Below are positions 12,784-22,002 of a stretch of 64,000 nt of DNA, piece after piece (the first letter of the stretch is position 1; every line of letters starts with the position of its first letter). The notes under the pieces are model-generated. The model was given only the letters and a program-made list of their open reading frames with translations. It ran no database searches and was not told where the DNA came from. The DNA is from an uncultured Planctomycetota bacterium. GTDB lineage: Bacteria; Planctomycetota; Phycisphaerae; UBA1845; Fen-1342. The stretch spans positions 124,001-188,000 of the forward strand of contig CAADGL010000011.1 in assembly GCA_900696525.1 (NCBI GenBank), given 5' to 3'. The position numbers and the translations under genes were made by a program.

Positions 12784-13659
12784 TCAGCGGTCGATCGCCG
12801 CCTGGTAATTCAACCGGACACCCGCCGGTCGCACGACGCTCACGATGTCGCGCAGGGCCGCCTCGCTCAGGTGCCCGCAAACCAGCAGCGACCGCCCGCC
12901 CTCGTCCCACTTGTACGCCGTCAGCCCGCCGCTGGTCATCAGCTCATAGCGCCGGCCCGTCCTGTCGGGCGCGGCAATCCCGCGCTTCGCACCGGCGCAC
13001 GCGCCGATCGCGATGCGGCGGTCGACCGAGAAGACCGAGACGGCCGGGCTGGCTGTCACCGGCGCGCCTCCAACCGGTCGGTAGTACGCGTGGAGCACGC
13101 GCGTCGCACCCTGGTGCAGGCACAGGCACGCCCCATCGAGGGCGTAGCCGCGCTCGGCCAGGTCGGGCAGGGCAACCTCGAAGCCCGCCATCGCCGACAC
13201 CCGTGCCGCCGCCGCCGAGAAGGGCAAGCCGCGAAGGTTCTGCGGATCGTGTTGCTTGGAGACGGCGCAGTCGTTGTGCACGCGCACAAAGTCGGCGAAG
13301 GACAGCGCGACGGGACCCGGCTCGGTCTTCCAGAGCCGCCCGGGACCATAAACCGGAATCGCAACGGCCATCAGCGCCGCCGCCGCCGTCGCCAGGCCCG
13401 CCCAGCGCCCCATGCGCCACGCCGAACGCCGCCCGCCAGTCGCGAGCTGCCCAATCACCCTTCCCCGCAGGCCCAGCGGCACGGTCTCGGAACGGATCGC
13501 GTGGCCGATGCGCATGCGCAGCCGCTGCTCGGCGGCGACGCGGGCGCGCAGTTGCGGCGAGCGCTGCAAGAGCGCCTCCATTTCGGCCAGCTCGGGACCG
13601 TGCAACTCCCCGTCGGCGTAGCGCTCCAGCAGCCGTCGTTCGTGGCCCGAATCGCTCAT
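12784..13659 (-). CDS. Transmembrane anti-sigma factor
   Basis: 291 aa. The N-terminal cytosolic part (ERRLLERYADGELHGPELAE) is the helical sigma-binding segment seen in planctomycete anti-sigma factors. One membrane helix lies at about residues 86-104 (GLATAAAALMAVAIPVYG). The outer domain has several Cys/His pairs (HNDCAVSKQH, CLCLH, a later CGH), which could bind metal or sense redox. It overlaps the sigma gene by 4 nt (ATGA), the usual layout of an ECF pair. No zinc-binding HxxxCxxC motif is seen in the cytosolic part. Confidence 0.83.
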   Translation of the reverse strand: MSDSGHERRLLERYADGELHGPELAEMEALLQRSPQLRARVAAEQRLRMRIGHAIRSETVPLGLRGRVIGQLATGGRRSAWRMGRWAGLATAAAALMAVAIPVYGPGRLWKTEPGPVALSFADFVRVHNDCAVSKQHDPQNLRGLPFSAAAARVSAMAGFEVALPDLAERGYALDGACLCLHQGATRVLHAYYRPVGGAPVTASPAVSVFSVDRRIAIGACAGAKRGIAAPDRTGRRYELMTSGGLTAYKWDEGGRSLLVCGHLSEAALRDIVSVVRPAGVRLNYQAAIDR

Positions 13660-14216
13660 GGTCGTTCTTCCGCCGTGCTCAACCGGTTTTCCCTCGCGTA
13701 GGCGACGAGCGCCGTCAACATCGACTGTCGCGCCCGGTGCAGCCGGCTCATGACCGTCCCGATGGGCACACCCAGGATGTCGGCGATCTCCTGGTAGCTG
13801 AGCTCCATCGTAGCCCAGAGCAGCAGCACGGTCCGATATTCTGGCTGCAAGGCGTCGATTGCTGCCTTCACCTCTCCGTCCAGCAACTCAAAATCCAGCG
13901 CCCGCACATCGTCAAGGGCGCCGTTCGCGCCGCTCTCGACTTCCTCCAGCAGGTTTGGATCCGCACTGCGCGGGTTTCTTCCCCCCCGGGAGAGCCGGTT
14001 CAGGAACGTGTTGTGCAGGATCTTCAGCAACCACGGCTTGATGCCGAACTCCCGCATCTGGAATCTGCTAAACCCAGCGTAGGCTTTGAGATACGTCTCC
14101 TGCAACAGATCCTCGGCCGCATGCTCGTCACGCGCCAGCCGCCGCGCAATGCGATACAGCGCATCGAAGTGCGGCACGGCGAGCTCTTCAAACGTCTGTT
14201 TGTCTTCGCGCGGCAT
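13656..14216 (-). CDS. ECF RNA polymerase sigma factor
   Basis: 186 aa. Region 2 covers about residues 10-80 (FDALYRIARRLARDEHAAED, LLQETYLKAY, WLLKILHNTFLNRLSR) and region 4 about 120-175 (LQPEYRTVLLLWATMELSYQ, IADILGVPIGTVMSRLHRAR). No extra C-terminal domain. The ATG at 14216 places region 2 as in the family; a GTG at 14249 is an alternative and has a weak AGG upstream. It is the first gene of the operon with the anti-sigma factor, and its regulon probably includes its own promoter. Confidence 0.93.
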   Translation of the reverse strand: MPREDKQTFEELAVPHFDALYRIARRLARDEHAAEDLLQETYLKAYAGFSRFQMREFGIKPWLLKILHNTFLNRLSRGGRNPRSADPNLLEEVESGANGALDDVRALDFELLDGEVKAAIDALQPEYRTVLLLWATMELSYQEIADILGVPIGTVMSRLHRARQSMLTALVAYARENRLSTAEERP

Positions 14217-14395
14217 CAGGCATCCGTCTGCCCACTCCGCGAGAGCCACCGTCTACCTAGACAACCCCGACCGTCGCGACTCAATTCCGCCGCCGTCATT
14301 TCTTCACGCCGCCCTGACGGCGCTCACCGGCCGCCAGCTTCGCCGTTAGAATTCGGGCTCTCGATCGGCGCCGACACCGGGCACTCTGGGCTGAG

Positions 14396-15355
14396 ATGAA
14401 TATGGCCTCGCACGTGCGCTTCGCATGGCTGATTGTAACCGCCTTGGGCCCGTTTGCCACCGCCGGCGCAGACGATCCGCCCGCGCGGGCCGTCGCTTTC
14501 CAGACCTCCGACGGCCTCCTGCTGTCGGCCGACTACTACCCGCCGGCCAGGAAGGACCCGCCGGCGCCCGTCGCCATCCTCCTGCACGGCCACCGCCAGG
14601 ACCGCTCCTGCTGGGAACCACTTATCAATCCCCTCCACGCGGCGGGCTTCGCCGTCCTCTGTCTCGATCTCCGCGGCCACGGCGAGAGCCGAACCGAGGC
14701 CACGGTCAACCGCATGGCTGACCGCGACCCCGGCGTCGTGGCCGACCTCCACCGCGATCTGCGCGCGGCCTACGACTGGATCACCACCCAGCCCGAGATC
14801 GACCGCGCCCGCTTCGCCCTGATCGGCGCCGACCTGGGCGGTGCCGCGGCCTTGCGCTACGCCACGCGCGACCGCAGCGTCGATTGCATTGTCTGCCTCA
14901 CTCCAGCCCTCGAGACGATGGGCATCGACACGCGCAGCGACGTGCCCAAACTGCGCGGCCGCGACGTGCTGCTCGTCTCCGCCCGATCGGACGCCGAGGC
15001 GTCGGCCGCGTCCGCCGAGCTGGTCAAGCTCGCCCCGCAGATCAAGGCCCAGGCCATCGCCGCGGCCGGCCGCGGCGCCGAGCTGCTGACCGCCGACCCG
15101 CGACTGGCGACGCGCATCGCCGACTTCGTGCGAAGCGCCGTGGGCAAGCCCAGCCGGAACATCGTGGTCGGCACGATCGACAACCACGTCTATCATCTAC
15201 CGGGCTCGGGGTGGATCGAGCGCATGAATCCATCGAACGTGCGGCTGTTCTCGTCGCCGCAGGAGGCCGAGGCGCGCGGCGTGCGCAAGTCGTTCTCGGC
15301 GGGCCCGGCCAGCAAGGACGCCGAGACCCCGTCGCCGAAGAAAGGGCGACCCTGA
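14396..15355 (+). CDS. Exported alpha/beta hydrolase with GxDxG elbow and Ada-like tail
   Basis: 319 aa. A signal peptide (residues 1-25, cut near ATAGA) precedes an alpha/beta hydrolase fold: ILLHGHRQDRSCW oxyanion loop, CLDLRGHGES, and a nucleophile elbow IGADLGG. The elbow has Asp, not the usual Ser of GxSxG, like haloalkane-dehalogenase-type enzymes or an inactive homologue. The last ~50 residues (VYHLPGSGWIERM, then LFSSPQEAEARGVRKS) resemble the small Ada-type metal-binding domain, but its cysteines are replaced. The gene stands alone downstream of the sigma operon on the other strand. Confidence 0.75.
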   Translation: MNMASHVRFAWLIVTALGPFATAGADDPPARAVAFQTSDGLLLSADYYPPARKDPPAPVAILLHGHRQDRSCWEPLINPLHAAGFAVLCLDLRGHGESRTEATVNRMADRDPGVVADLHRDLRAAYDWITTQPEIDRARFALIGADLGGAAALRYATRDRSVDCIVCLTPALETMGIDTRSDVPKLRGRDVLLVSARSDAEASAASAELVKLAPQIKAQAIAAAGRGAELLTADPRLATRIADFVRSAVGKPSRNIVVGTIDNHVYHLPGSGWIERMNPSNVRLFSSPQEAEARGVRKSFSAGPASKDAETPSPKKGRP

Positions 15356-15426
15356 TCTGAGGCGCGGAGCGGCCCGGCGGCGCACGACACCCCCGGGATG
15401 TCTCCATCCAACAAGGAACACGACTC

Positions 15427-16878
15427 ATGGAGTGGATCAGCACGATGGCCTGCGCGATCTTCCTGCTGCTGCCGGCGGGCGAGCACGGACCGAACCCCTG
15501 GACGGAGCGGCTCGGACCGGCCCGCGAGCGCGTCGCCCAGACCGGTTCGGTCGAGGCCTTCGCCGCTGCGCTCGACGCCGCCTGGCGCGCCGACGACTGG
15601 CGCGCGGGGCTGGAGCTGGCGCTCGAGGCGCAGGAGAAGCACCCGCGGGACGCCACGCTCCCCGGCCTCGTCACGCGGGCCCTGTGGCGCGCCGGGCGCA
15701 TCGCCCAGGCCGAGGCGATGGCGCAGCGCATCTCGCCGGCGTCCGAGGACTCCGTCGCGCTCGGCGCCCTGATCTCCATCCACCTGGCACGCGGCGAGGC
15801 CGACAAGGCGGACGACTTCGCCGCCCGGCTCGAGCGCCTCGGCCCGCGCACCGCGTCGGACTTCGCCCAGCTCGTCGCGGTTCGGCTGCACCGCAACCGC
15901 CTCGACGGCCTGGCCGCGCACATCGAGAAGACCCAGCGCCTGGCCGATCCCAGCAACGGCTACCCGGAGTATCTCCTCCGGGACTCGCTACAGGGGGTCG
16001 CCGAGTTCTACTCCCGCATCGGAACGGAGCCCACCAGCCGCATCGAGAAGCACGGCCGCGCCCCGCTGCGCGTCCTCGCCATGATCAACCTCCCGGCCGT
16101 CGACGCCTACCTCAACGGAAAGGGCCCTTACCGCCTGATCGTCGACACCGGCGGCAGCACCGCCCTTTCGATCGACACCGACGTCGCCGCGGAAATCGGC
16201 CTCAACTCCCTGGCGGACGCCCTCGTCCACGGCGTCTCGGGCAAGGACACCTCCGGCCAGGCCCTGCTCGACCACCTGCGCCTCGACGAAATCGTCTGCC
16301 GCCGCGTGCCGACGCGCATCTTCGGCGTGCGGGCGGCGTCGGCGGGCGCAGCGGACGGCATCCTCGGGACCGGGGTCTTCTCGGAGGCGCGCTTCACCAT
16401 GAACTTCATGGAGCCGTCGCTGCGCGTCGCGCCGAGTTCGCCCGAGCCGGGCCGCGGCAAGCCCGTCGAGCTGCGCGTGGTCGGCGACTCGAAGCTGATC
16501 GCGGCGCTGGAGTTGAACGGCGAGCCGGCCGTCGCGCTGTTCGACACGGGCGCCGACGCCGTCGTCGTCTCGCCCCAGCGCCTCAACGAGCTGCATCCCC
16601 AGCAGAGCACGGCCGCCTCTGTCGGCGCAGTCGGCCTGGGCGTCGGCCAGGGCGCCGCGACGACGATCACGGTCGCGCCGGGTGTCACGTTCACCATCGC
16701 CGGCCGCGAGTATCGCAACTACAGCGGACTGGGCCTCAACATGCTCGACGACCTGCTGAGCCCCATCCTCGGAATCCGCGTCGACCTGCTCATCGGCATG
16801 CCGGTCTTCCGCGAGATGCGCTCGCTAACCGTCGATCTGCCGCGCAGCCGAATGTGGATCGAGTGGCTCGATTCATGA
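15427..16878 (+). CDS. Exported two-lobed retropepsin-like aspartyl protease
   Basis: 483 aa. A short hydrophobic leader (residues 1-18) is followed by a helical, TPR-like part (about 30-200) and then two aspartyl protease lobes. The first lobe has LIVDTGGSTALSI near residue 238; the second has ALFDTGADAVVVS near residue 375. Bacterial retropepsin-like proteases usually have one DTG and dimerise; here two DTG motifs occur in one chain, as in pepsins. AAGGA lies 11 nt upstream of the ATG. Substrate unknown; probably acts outside the cytoplasm. Confidence 0.78.
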   Translation: MEWISTMACAIFLLLPAGEHGPNPWTERLGPARERVAQTGSVEAFAAALDAAWRADDWRAGLELALEAQEKHPRDATLPGLVTRALWRAGRIAQAEAMAQRISPASEDSVALGALISIHLARGEADKADDFAARLERLGPRTASDFAQLVAVRLHRNRLDGLAAHIEKTQRLADPSNGYPEYLLRDSLQGVAEFYSRIGTEPTSRIEKHGRAPLRVLAMINLPAVDAYLNGKGPYRLIVDTGGSTALSIDTDVAAEIGLNSLADALVHGVSGKDTSGQALLDHLRLDEIVCRRVPTRIFGVRAASAGAADGILGTGVFSEARFTMNFMEPSLRVAPSSPEPGRGKPVELRVVGDSKLIAALELNGEPAVALFDTGADAVVVSPQRLNELHPQQSTAASVGAVGLGVGQGAATTITVAPGVTFTIAGREYRNYSGLGLNMLDDLLSPILGIRVDLLIGMPVFREMRSLTVDLPRSRMWIEWLDS

Positions 16879-16908
16879 GCACGTCAACATGACCCGAAGC
16901 GCCCCGGA

Positions 16909-17871
16909 TCACCCGCGCCCGTTCTTTGCTGAGCGCGGCGCGCCGCGGCGGATGATGTACAGCGGGCGCTGCTTGGCCTCTTCAAACAGCCGCCCCAGGT
17001 ACTCGCCAATGATCCACAGCACCAGGAGCTGCATGCCGCCCAGCACCAGCACCGCCGCCAGCGTCGAGCTCCAGCCCTCGACCGTGCGGTTGGTGAACAG
17101 CCGCGCCCAAAGAACGAACAGCAGATAGGCCCCCGCGGCCAGCGACACGCCGGCGCCCGCGAGCCCGGCCGCGCGCAGCGGCGCCCACGAGAACGAGAAG
17201 ATCGCGTCGCCGGCCAGGCGCAGCATCGAGCGCCAGGAGTACTTCGAGCGTCCGGCGGCGCGCGGCGGCGCGTCGAACACGACCTCGCGACAGTCGAATC
17301 CGATCCACTGCACGAGGCCGCGGTTGAAGCGCGTGCGCTCGCGGCACGACGCCAGCGCCTCTGCCGCCTCGCGCGACATCAACCGGAAATCCGCCGCCCC
17401 GGGCGTGACGCGGATGCGCGCGATCGACGACAGCAGCGTGTAGAACCAGCTCGACGCGATGCGCTTCGGCGCGCTGCCGTCGGCCGGGGCGCGGCGGACG
17501 GCCTGCACGATGTCCGCCCCGTCGCGCCAGGCTTCGACCAGCCGCGGCACGAGTTCGGGCGGATGCTGAAGGTCGCCGTCCAGCGTGATCGTCGCCGCGC
17601 CGCGCGCCTGCTCCACGCCCGCCAGCAGCGCCGCCTGGTGCCCGAAAGTCCGCGAGAGCGACACCAGCCGCACCTCCGAGCGGCGCTGCGCCCAGGCGGC
17701 CACGCGGCCGGCGGTGCCGTCCGTGCTGCCGTCGTCCACCACGATGATCTCGTACGGATCATTCAGGGCGTCCATGACCCGGCAGGTGCGCTCCAGCAGC
17801 GCGTCCACGTTGGCCTCTTCGTCCAGCATCGGAACGACGACGGACAGCGTGACCGGCCGGACCTGCTCCAA
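16909..17871 (-). CDS. DPM1/GtrB-type family 2 glycosyltransferase
   Basis: 320 aa. GT-A domain with LSVVVPMLDEEANVD, VDDGSTDGT and TLDGDLQHPPE (metal-binding DxD), then two C-terminal membrane helices (about 230-255 and 265-290), as in polyprenyl-phosphate sugar transferases that charge a lipid carrier with a hexose. The start is set at the TTG at 17871: GAGGAG lies 6 nt before it and the domain begins right after, whereas the open frame continues 58 codons further with no family similarity. It stands alone. Confidence 0.88.
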   Translation of the reverse strand: MEQVRPVTLSVVVPMLDEEANVDALLERTCRVMDALNDPYEIIVVDDGSTDGTAGRVAAWAQRRSEVRLVSLSRTFGHQAALLAGVEQARGAATITLDGDLQHPPELVPRLVEAWRDGADIVQAVRRAPADGSAPKRIASSWFYTLLSSIARIRVTPGAADFRLMSREAAEALASCRERTRFNRGLVQWIGFDCREVVFDAPPRAAGRSKYSWRSMLRLAGDAIFSFSWAPLRAAGLAGAGVSLAAGAYLLFVLWARLFTNRTVEGWSSTLAAVLVLGGMQLLVLWIIGEYLGRLFEEAKQRPLYIIRRGAPRSAKNGRG

Positions 17872-18093
17872 GGCGCGCTCCTCGCGGTAGGCGTGCGTGA
17901 CTCGCGATGGTACACCGCCCCGTTGGCGCGTCCATACGGCCCATCGCGGGCGCCCGGGCCCAGCCCGTGGAGCCTGGGACAAACCCGTCCAGCCGCCATG
18001 GCGGGCGATTAAAGTGACGGAAGCCCGCCAGATCGGGCGACACACGCCTTCCTATGGAAATTCGCGCCGGCAGGCAAAACTTGTGCGCGGCCC

Positions 18094-18124
18094 TTGACGG
18101 CCAGCCCGGCCGCCTTAGTCTAAT
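18094..18124 (+). promoter_or_regulatory. Promoter of the 29-aa membrane protein
   Basis: TTGACG (18094-18099) is a good -35. Possible -10 boxes are TAGTCT (18116-18121, 16-bp spacer) or TCTAAT (18119-18124). The start codon at 18204 would then follow a leader of about 75 nt. Confidence 0.55.
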
Positions 18125-18203
18125 TGGGATACGCGAGGGCGAACTGGTTCCTCACGGCGCGGTGAGGACGCCTTCGCAGGCGTTGTGAAGCGAGGAATTG
18201 CAC

Positions 18204-18293
18204 ATGTTCGGTTTTCTCGGCGATTTTGGGATCATCGGTCTGCTGATCGGCCTGGCCGTCATCTTCTTCCTGGTGACCACCTTCCTCCAGTAA
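18204..18293 (+). CDS. 29-aa single-span membrane microprotein
   Basis: 29 aa, below common gene-calling limits. It starts MFGFLGDFG and continues as one hydrophobic helix of about 18 residues ending FLQ. Support: GAGGA at 9 nt before the ATG, a promoter-like pair upstream, and a hydrophobic composition that random frames here lack. It lies alone between two minus-strand genes. Such small spans often tune a membrane complex or act as toxins; I cannot say which. I know no family. Confidence 0.65.
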   Translation: MFGFLGDFGIIGLLIGLAVIFFLVTTFLQ

Positions 18294-18394
18294 CCGGTAC
18301 CCCGATCGCAGCGCAGAGCGTCGCCCGGAGAATTGACGCCGGCCGACGCTCTTGTGCTTTTTCTCACGTCGTGCTTTCGGGCGAACTCCGCGCC

Positions 18395-19747
18395 TCAGCG
18401 CTCGCCAACCTCCGTCAGCCACCCGAGCAGCAGCGCCGGCAGCACCGGCGCCGCCGGCCCCTCGCCCACCGACGCGACCTCTCCGCCGCTCCCGACGATT
18501 ACGTCTTCCAGGCCGTCGCCGTTGACGTCCCCGACCGTTACTCCGAAGTTGAACGCCAGGCCCGTCTCAGGCAGCCCCGAGCCGGCCACGAAACGGAAGC
18601 CGCCGCGCCCGTCGCCCAGCAGCGCGAACACCCCGTAGATGTATCCGACCGTCGGCTTCAACCGCCCGCAGGCCACGATGTCGGCATGTCCATCGCCGTT
18701 CAGATCGCCGACGGCCAGTCCCGATCCGCCGCCGGTCAATTCGACCAATGGGTCGGGGGTGGCGCGCCAGGAGCCGTCCGGCTGCTGAAGATAGACCTCG
18801 ATCCCGTTGATCCAGTTCATCACCGCCAGGTCGAGCCGACCATCTTCGTTGAAGTCCGCCAGGTCGAGCCCGTGAAACAGCCCCAGCGTCGAAGTGGGGC
18901 GCGGCAGACCCTGCGAGGCATCCTGGAAATCGCCGGCCCCCGTGCCGTGCCACACGCGCGGCCCCTCGTGCCAGCTCGCCACCACGTCGAGGTGGCCGTC
19001 GCCGTTCACATCCACCAGCCGAATGCGGTTCACCCAGCCGTGCGACGGCAGGCTGGTGCGCCGCGGCGTCCAGTGCGCGCCGCTGCCGTCTCCCAGCAGC
19101 ACCGTGAACCCGCCGTCCGGATCGCTCGAACCCGCGACCAGGTCGGCGTGGCCATCCCCGTTGACGTCCCCCACGCCCACATCCTCGAAGCCCAGGCTCG
19201 TCTGCTCGTCGTCAGTACCGGATGCGGCGTCGGCGTTGCCGGCGTTGAGGGCCATCGTGACCGCGCGGAACTCGCCCCGGCCGTCGCCGAGGTAGACGTA
19301 CAGCCCGCGACAGTGATCGGCGACCACCAGGTCCGATATGCCGTCGTTGTTTACGTCCACGATGTGCAGGTTGCCGCCGCAGGACAAGCCGTCGAACTTC
19401 GGCTGCTGCGGCGCAAGTCGCCAGCGGCCGGCGCCGTCGCCAAACCACACGAGCGGGCCGCGGCCCTTGCGCGGGTGCGCGACCAGGTCCGCCCTGCCGT
19501 CGCCGTTGACATCCGCCAGTTTCGGGTCGCATTTCCAGCGGCCCGACGTCGGCAAGCCCTCGACCGCAAGGCGGAAGCGCACCGCCGGCTTCTCGACGGG
19601 CGTGACGGCGTTCGGCTCGCGCGCCGGCCCGGACTTGTTGGGCTCCTGGTCTTCGCGCGGCTTGTGGCCCGGACGCTCGTTGTTGCAGCCGGCCACGGCC
19701 AACGCGCCCATCAACACCAGGCCCACACCCAGGCGGTTCAGACGCAC
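18395..19747 (-). CDS. FG-GAP/VCBS-repeat lipoprotein
   Basis: 450 aa. A signal peptide with lipobox AVAGC is followed by a low-complexity linker (about 25-55). At least seven VCBS/FG-GAP repeats follow, each with a calcium-binding loop of the form DVNGDGxxDLV; together they should make a beta-propeller on the cell surface. No catalytic domain is visible. It lies upstream of nothing on its strand and downstream of another lipoprotein gene (50-nt gap), so the two may be co-transcribed. Confidence 0.85.
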   Translation of the reverse strand: MRLNRLGVGLVLMGALAVAGCNNERPGHKPREDQEPNKSGPAREPNAVTPVEKPAVRFRLAVEGLPTSGRWKCDPKLADVNGDGRADLVAHPRKGRGPLVWFGDGAGRWRLAPQQPKFDGLSCGGNLHIVDVNNDGISDLVVADHCRGLYVYLGDGRGEFRAVTMALNAGNADAASGTDDEQTSLGFEDVGVGDVNGDGHADLVAGSSDPDGGFTVLLGDGSGAHWTPRRTSLPSHGWVNRIRLVDVNGDGHLDVVASWHEGPRVWHGTGAGDFQDASQGLPRPTSTLGLFHGLDLADFNEDGRLDLAVMNWINGIEVYLQQPDGSWRATPDPLVELTGGGSGLAVGDLNGDGHADIVACGRLKPTVGYIYGVFALLGDGRGGFRFVAGSGLPETGLAFNFGVTVGDVNGDGLEDVIVGSGGEVASVGEGPAAPVLPALLLGWLTEVGER

Positions 19748-19797
19748 GGTCGGACTCCTTCGGGCAGCGCGCCGGTCTCACGGCCGGCGGCGGCCGG

Positions 19798-20619
19798 CTA
19801 CTTGGGCAGGTTCAGCTCACGGTACCACTGGCCGTCGCGGCGAATCCAGCGCTCATTGATGAGAATCTCCTGCGGCGGCTGCTTCGAGACGCTCGGATCG
19901 GTCAGCTTGACGGTGTACGCCACGAGGATCCGGCCGCGGTCGCCGATGACCTCGATGAACTCGACGTCCTTGCTGAGATGCTCGAACTGCGATTCGTCCG
20001 CCACCAGCATGTCGAACTTGACTTCCTCGTGGTCTTCCGGATCGGTCAGCGCGTAGAGCTTCTCGTAGTCGCGCTTAAGGCGACACTGCCAGGCCTCCTC
20101 GAAGCGCTCCTTCAGCCGCTGCTCGCCCTCGCGGTCGCGCGCCGCGGGCGCATCGGGATACAACGACAGCTCCTCGGCCGGCACCGGGTACCAGTCTTCC
20201 CCGACCCAGCGCCAGCGCTCCCATTGCCGCACCTGCTGCGCCGCGGCAGCCGGATAACGGCGGACGCGCTTGGTGGACTCGACCTGCACCCAGCCGAAAT
20301 GGCCCTCGACCTGGCCCCCGAGGACGCGATGCGCGAGGATGGCGATGGGCTCGTTCTCGCGGCACCACTCGATGTACTTCTCGCGGTCCTCGGCCTTGGC
20401 GACACGCGGGTCGCGGAAATCGAACGTCCGCGACCAGTCCTCGTCCTGGCGCGCCTGCCACAGGATCCGGGCACGCTCCACCAGCCGCGCCGTGCGTTCG
20501 GCGTCCGTTCGGGCCGCGGGCGCCCGGCGCGGCTGCGACCCCTCGCAACCCCACGCCGCCAACAGCCCCACCACGGCCAGCCAACCCAGGCCCCTTCCTA
20601 CGCTCGCGTTTCGCCTCAT
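19798..20619 (-). CDS. Predicted lipoprotein, function unknown
   Basis: 273 aa. A signal peptide ends in the lipobox LAAWGC. The mature chain has two halves that may each be NTF2-like: one around residues 45-130 (ILWQARQDEDWSRTFDF) and one around 170-270 (WQCRLKRDYEKLYALTD, ending WIRRDGQWYRELNLPK). The ending is typical of DUF4878/NTF2-like lipoproteins. I do not recognise a function. It precedes the FG-GAP lipoprotein gene by 50 nt on the same strand. Confidence 0.75.
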   Translation of the reverse strand: MRRNASVGRGLGWLAVVGLLAAWGCEGSQPRRAPAARTDAERTARLVERARILWQARQDEDWSRTFDFRDPRVAKAEDREKYIEWCRENEPIAILAHRVLGGQVEGHFGWVQVESTKRVRRYPAAAAQQVRQWERWRWVGEDWYPVPAEELSLYPDAPAARDREGEQRLKERFEEAWQCRLKRDYEKLYALTDPEDHEEVKFDMLVADESQFEHLSKDVEFIEVIGDRGRILVAYTVKLTDPSVSKQPPQEILINERWIRRDGQWYRELNLPK

Positions 20620-20817
20620 GCTGGCACTCCGACCCGCTCAATGTCCACAGCGACCCCTTCGGCTTGGATTTCGACCCCCGCGCGATGCCCGCGCAAGGCA
20701 CGCGATCCGTGAGTATATTCGATCGGCGGTTGCGCTGACAGCGCCTGACCGCGGCCCGACGGTTTGCCCCCGGCCGGCGATGAATCGCTTGCAAACCGTC
20801 CGATCCGCGAACTACAG

Positions 20818-20846
20818 TTGAGCAATGCCGGGCCGAACGATATAAA
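20818..20846 (+). promoter_or_regulatory. Sigma-70-type promoter of the prepilin gene
   Basis: TTGAGC (20818-20823), a 17-bp spacer, then TATAAA (20841-20846). This is the best-formed promoter in the window, about 40 nt before the start codon at 20890. Confidence 0.8.
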
Positions 20847-20889
20847 CGCCGTTGAACGCCGCCCGGTGTTCATCCAAGGAGGACGCGGA

Positions 20890-21810
20890 ATGCGTCGCCG
20901 ACGAGGGTCTCGTGCGTTCACGCTGATCGAGTTGCTGATCGTCGTGGCGATCATTGCGCTATTGATCTCCGTCCTGCTGCCCAGCCTGTCGGCGGCCCGC
21001 GCCCAGGGCCGCGCCGCCAAGTGCCTCGCGCAGTTGCGCGTCTTCGGACACGGAATGGCCGTCTATGCCAACGAGAACCGCGACGTCATGGTCGGCGGCC
21101 GGCTGCCGAAGCTCGATGCCTGCAACTGGTACGCCGAGATCCTCGGCGGAACCAAGTTCCGCCCGAACTTCGCCGCCATGCTCGGCCGCAGCGTCGGCAT
21201 GCCGCCGTTCCGCGAGCCGGCGCGCTGCGAGAACATCATCGATTCCGAGCAGCAGCCCGGCAGCCGGCAGAACTTCGCCAGCCCGCTCTACATTTGCCCG
21301 GAAGTCGCCGACTGGTCCGACGAGCGGAATTTCAGCTACGGCTACAACTACCACTTCCTGGGCAACTCGCGACTCAGCGACTCCGCGAACCCGACCTCCT
21401 TCAAGAACTGGCCGGTAAGCCTCTCGAAAATCCGCCACGCCGCCCTGACCGTCGCCGTCGCCGACAGCATGGGCACGGCCGCCACCGTTCCGATCGACCA
21501 TCGGGCCGAGTACGAGAACAACGGCAACAACGTCGACGCCTACGGCAACGAGGGCTTCAACCTCGACCCGCCGCGCATCGATCCGTTCAACGGCGAGGCC
21601 GCGGGCTACCCGGACCATCGCACGTCGGTCGACCCGCGCCACCGCGGAAAGGGCTCGGTGCTCTGGGTCGATGGCCACGCCCGCGCCGAGACGCTCAGGG
21701 GCCTCGGCTACAAGCTGGGCCCCGGCGGCGAGGTCGAGTTTGACGGGAACAACGCACAGTGGACCGGTAATCACCAGGATCTCGCCTGGACCCCGGGGTT
21801 CCAGTACTGA
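20890..21810 (+). CDS. Prepilin-like protein with H-X9-DG tail
   Basis: 306 aa. Type IV prepilin-like leader: RRRRGSRAF then TLIELLIVVAIIALLISVLL, with the usual Glu at position +5. It is cut and methylated by the prepilin peptidase, leaving a protein anchored by an N-terminal helix. The C-terminal half contains HRGKGSVLWVDGHA, matching the H-X9-DG motif of the large planctomycete pseudopilin family (DUF1559). AAGGAGG lies 7 nt before the ATG. It has its own promoter and stands alone. Members are highly multiplied in planctomycetes; their role is unsettled. Confidence 0.92.
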   Translation: MRRRRGSRAFTLIELLIVVAIIALLISVLLPSLSAARAQGRAAKCLAQLRVFGHGMAVYANENRDVMVGGRLPKLDACNWYAEILGGTKFRPNFAAMLGRSVGMPPFREPARCENIIDSEQQPGSRQNFASPLYICPEVADWSDERNFSYGYNYHFLGNSRLSDSANPTSFKNWPVSLSKIRHAALTVAVADSMGTAATVPIDHRAEYENNGNNVDAYGNEGFNLDPPRIDPFNGEAAGYPDHRTSVDPRHRGKGSVLWVDGHARAETLRGLGYKLGPGGEVEFDGNNAQWTGNHQDLAWTPGFQY

Positions 21811-22002
21811 ACGCGAGCGCGGTCGAACGCGAGCGCAAATCCCGCAGCCGTTGCGCCGCGCCGGTTGTCCAAAACAAGCACGCCGATTCTTCCGATGTAA
21901 CACGGCAACACGCCGCGCGGCTGCGCCGTCTCGCGCCGTTCTTGCGCCGCCGGCGGGAAAAACCGACGCCACGAATCCAGGCTCCACCAGGAGACACTTG
22001 CC

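Noticed and set aside
18185..20056. 623-aa plus-strand frame across the FG-GAP gene
   Set aside because: It is the complement of regular calcium-loop repeats. The minus-strand lipoprotein has a lipobox and repeats in frame.
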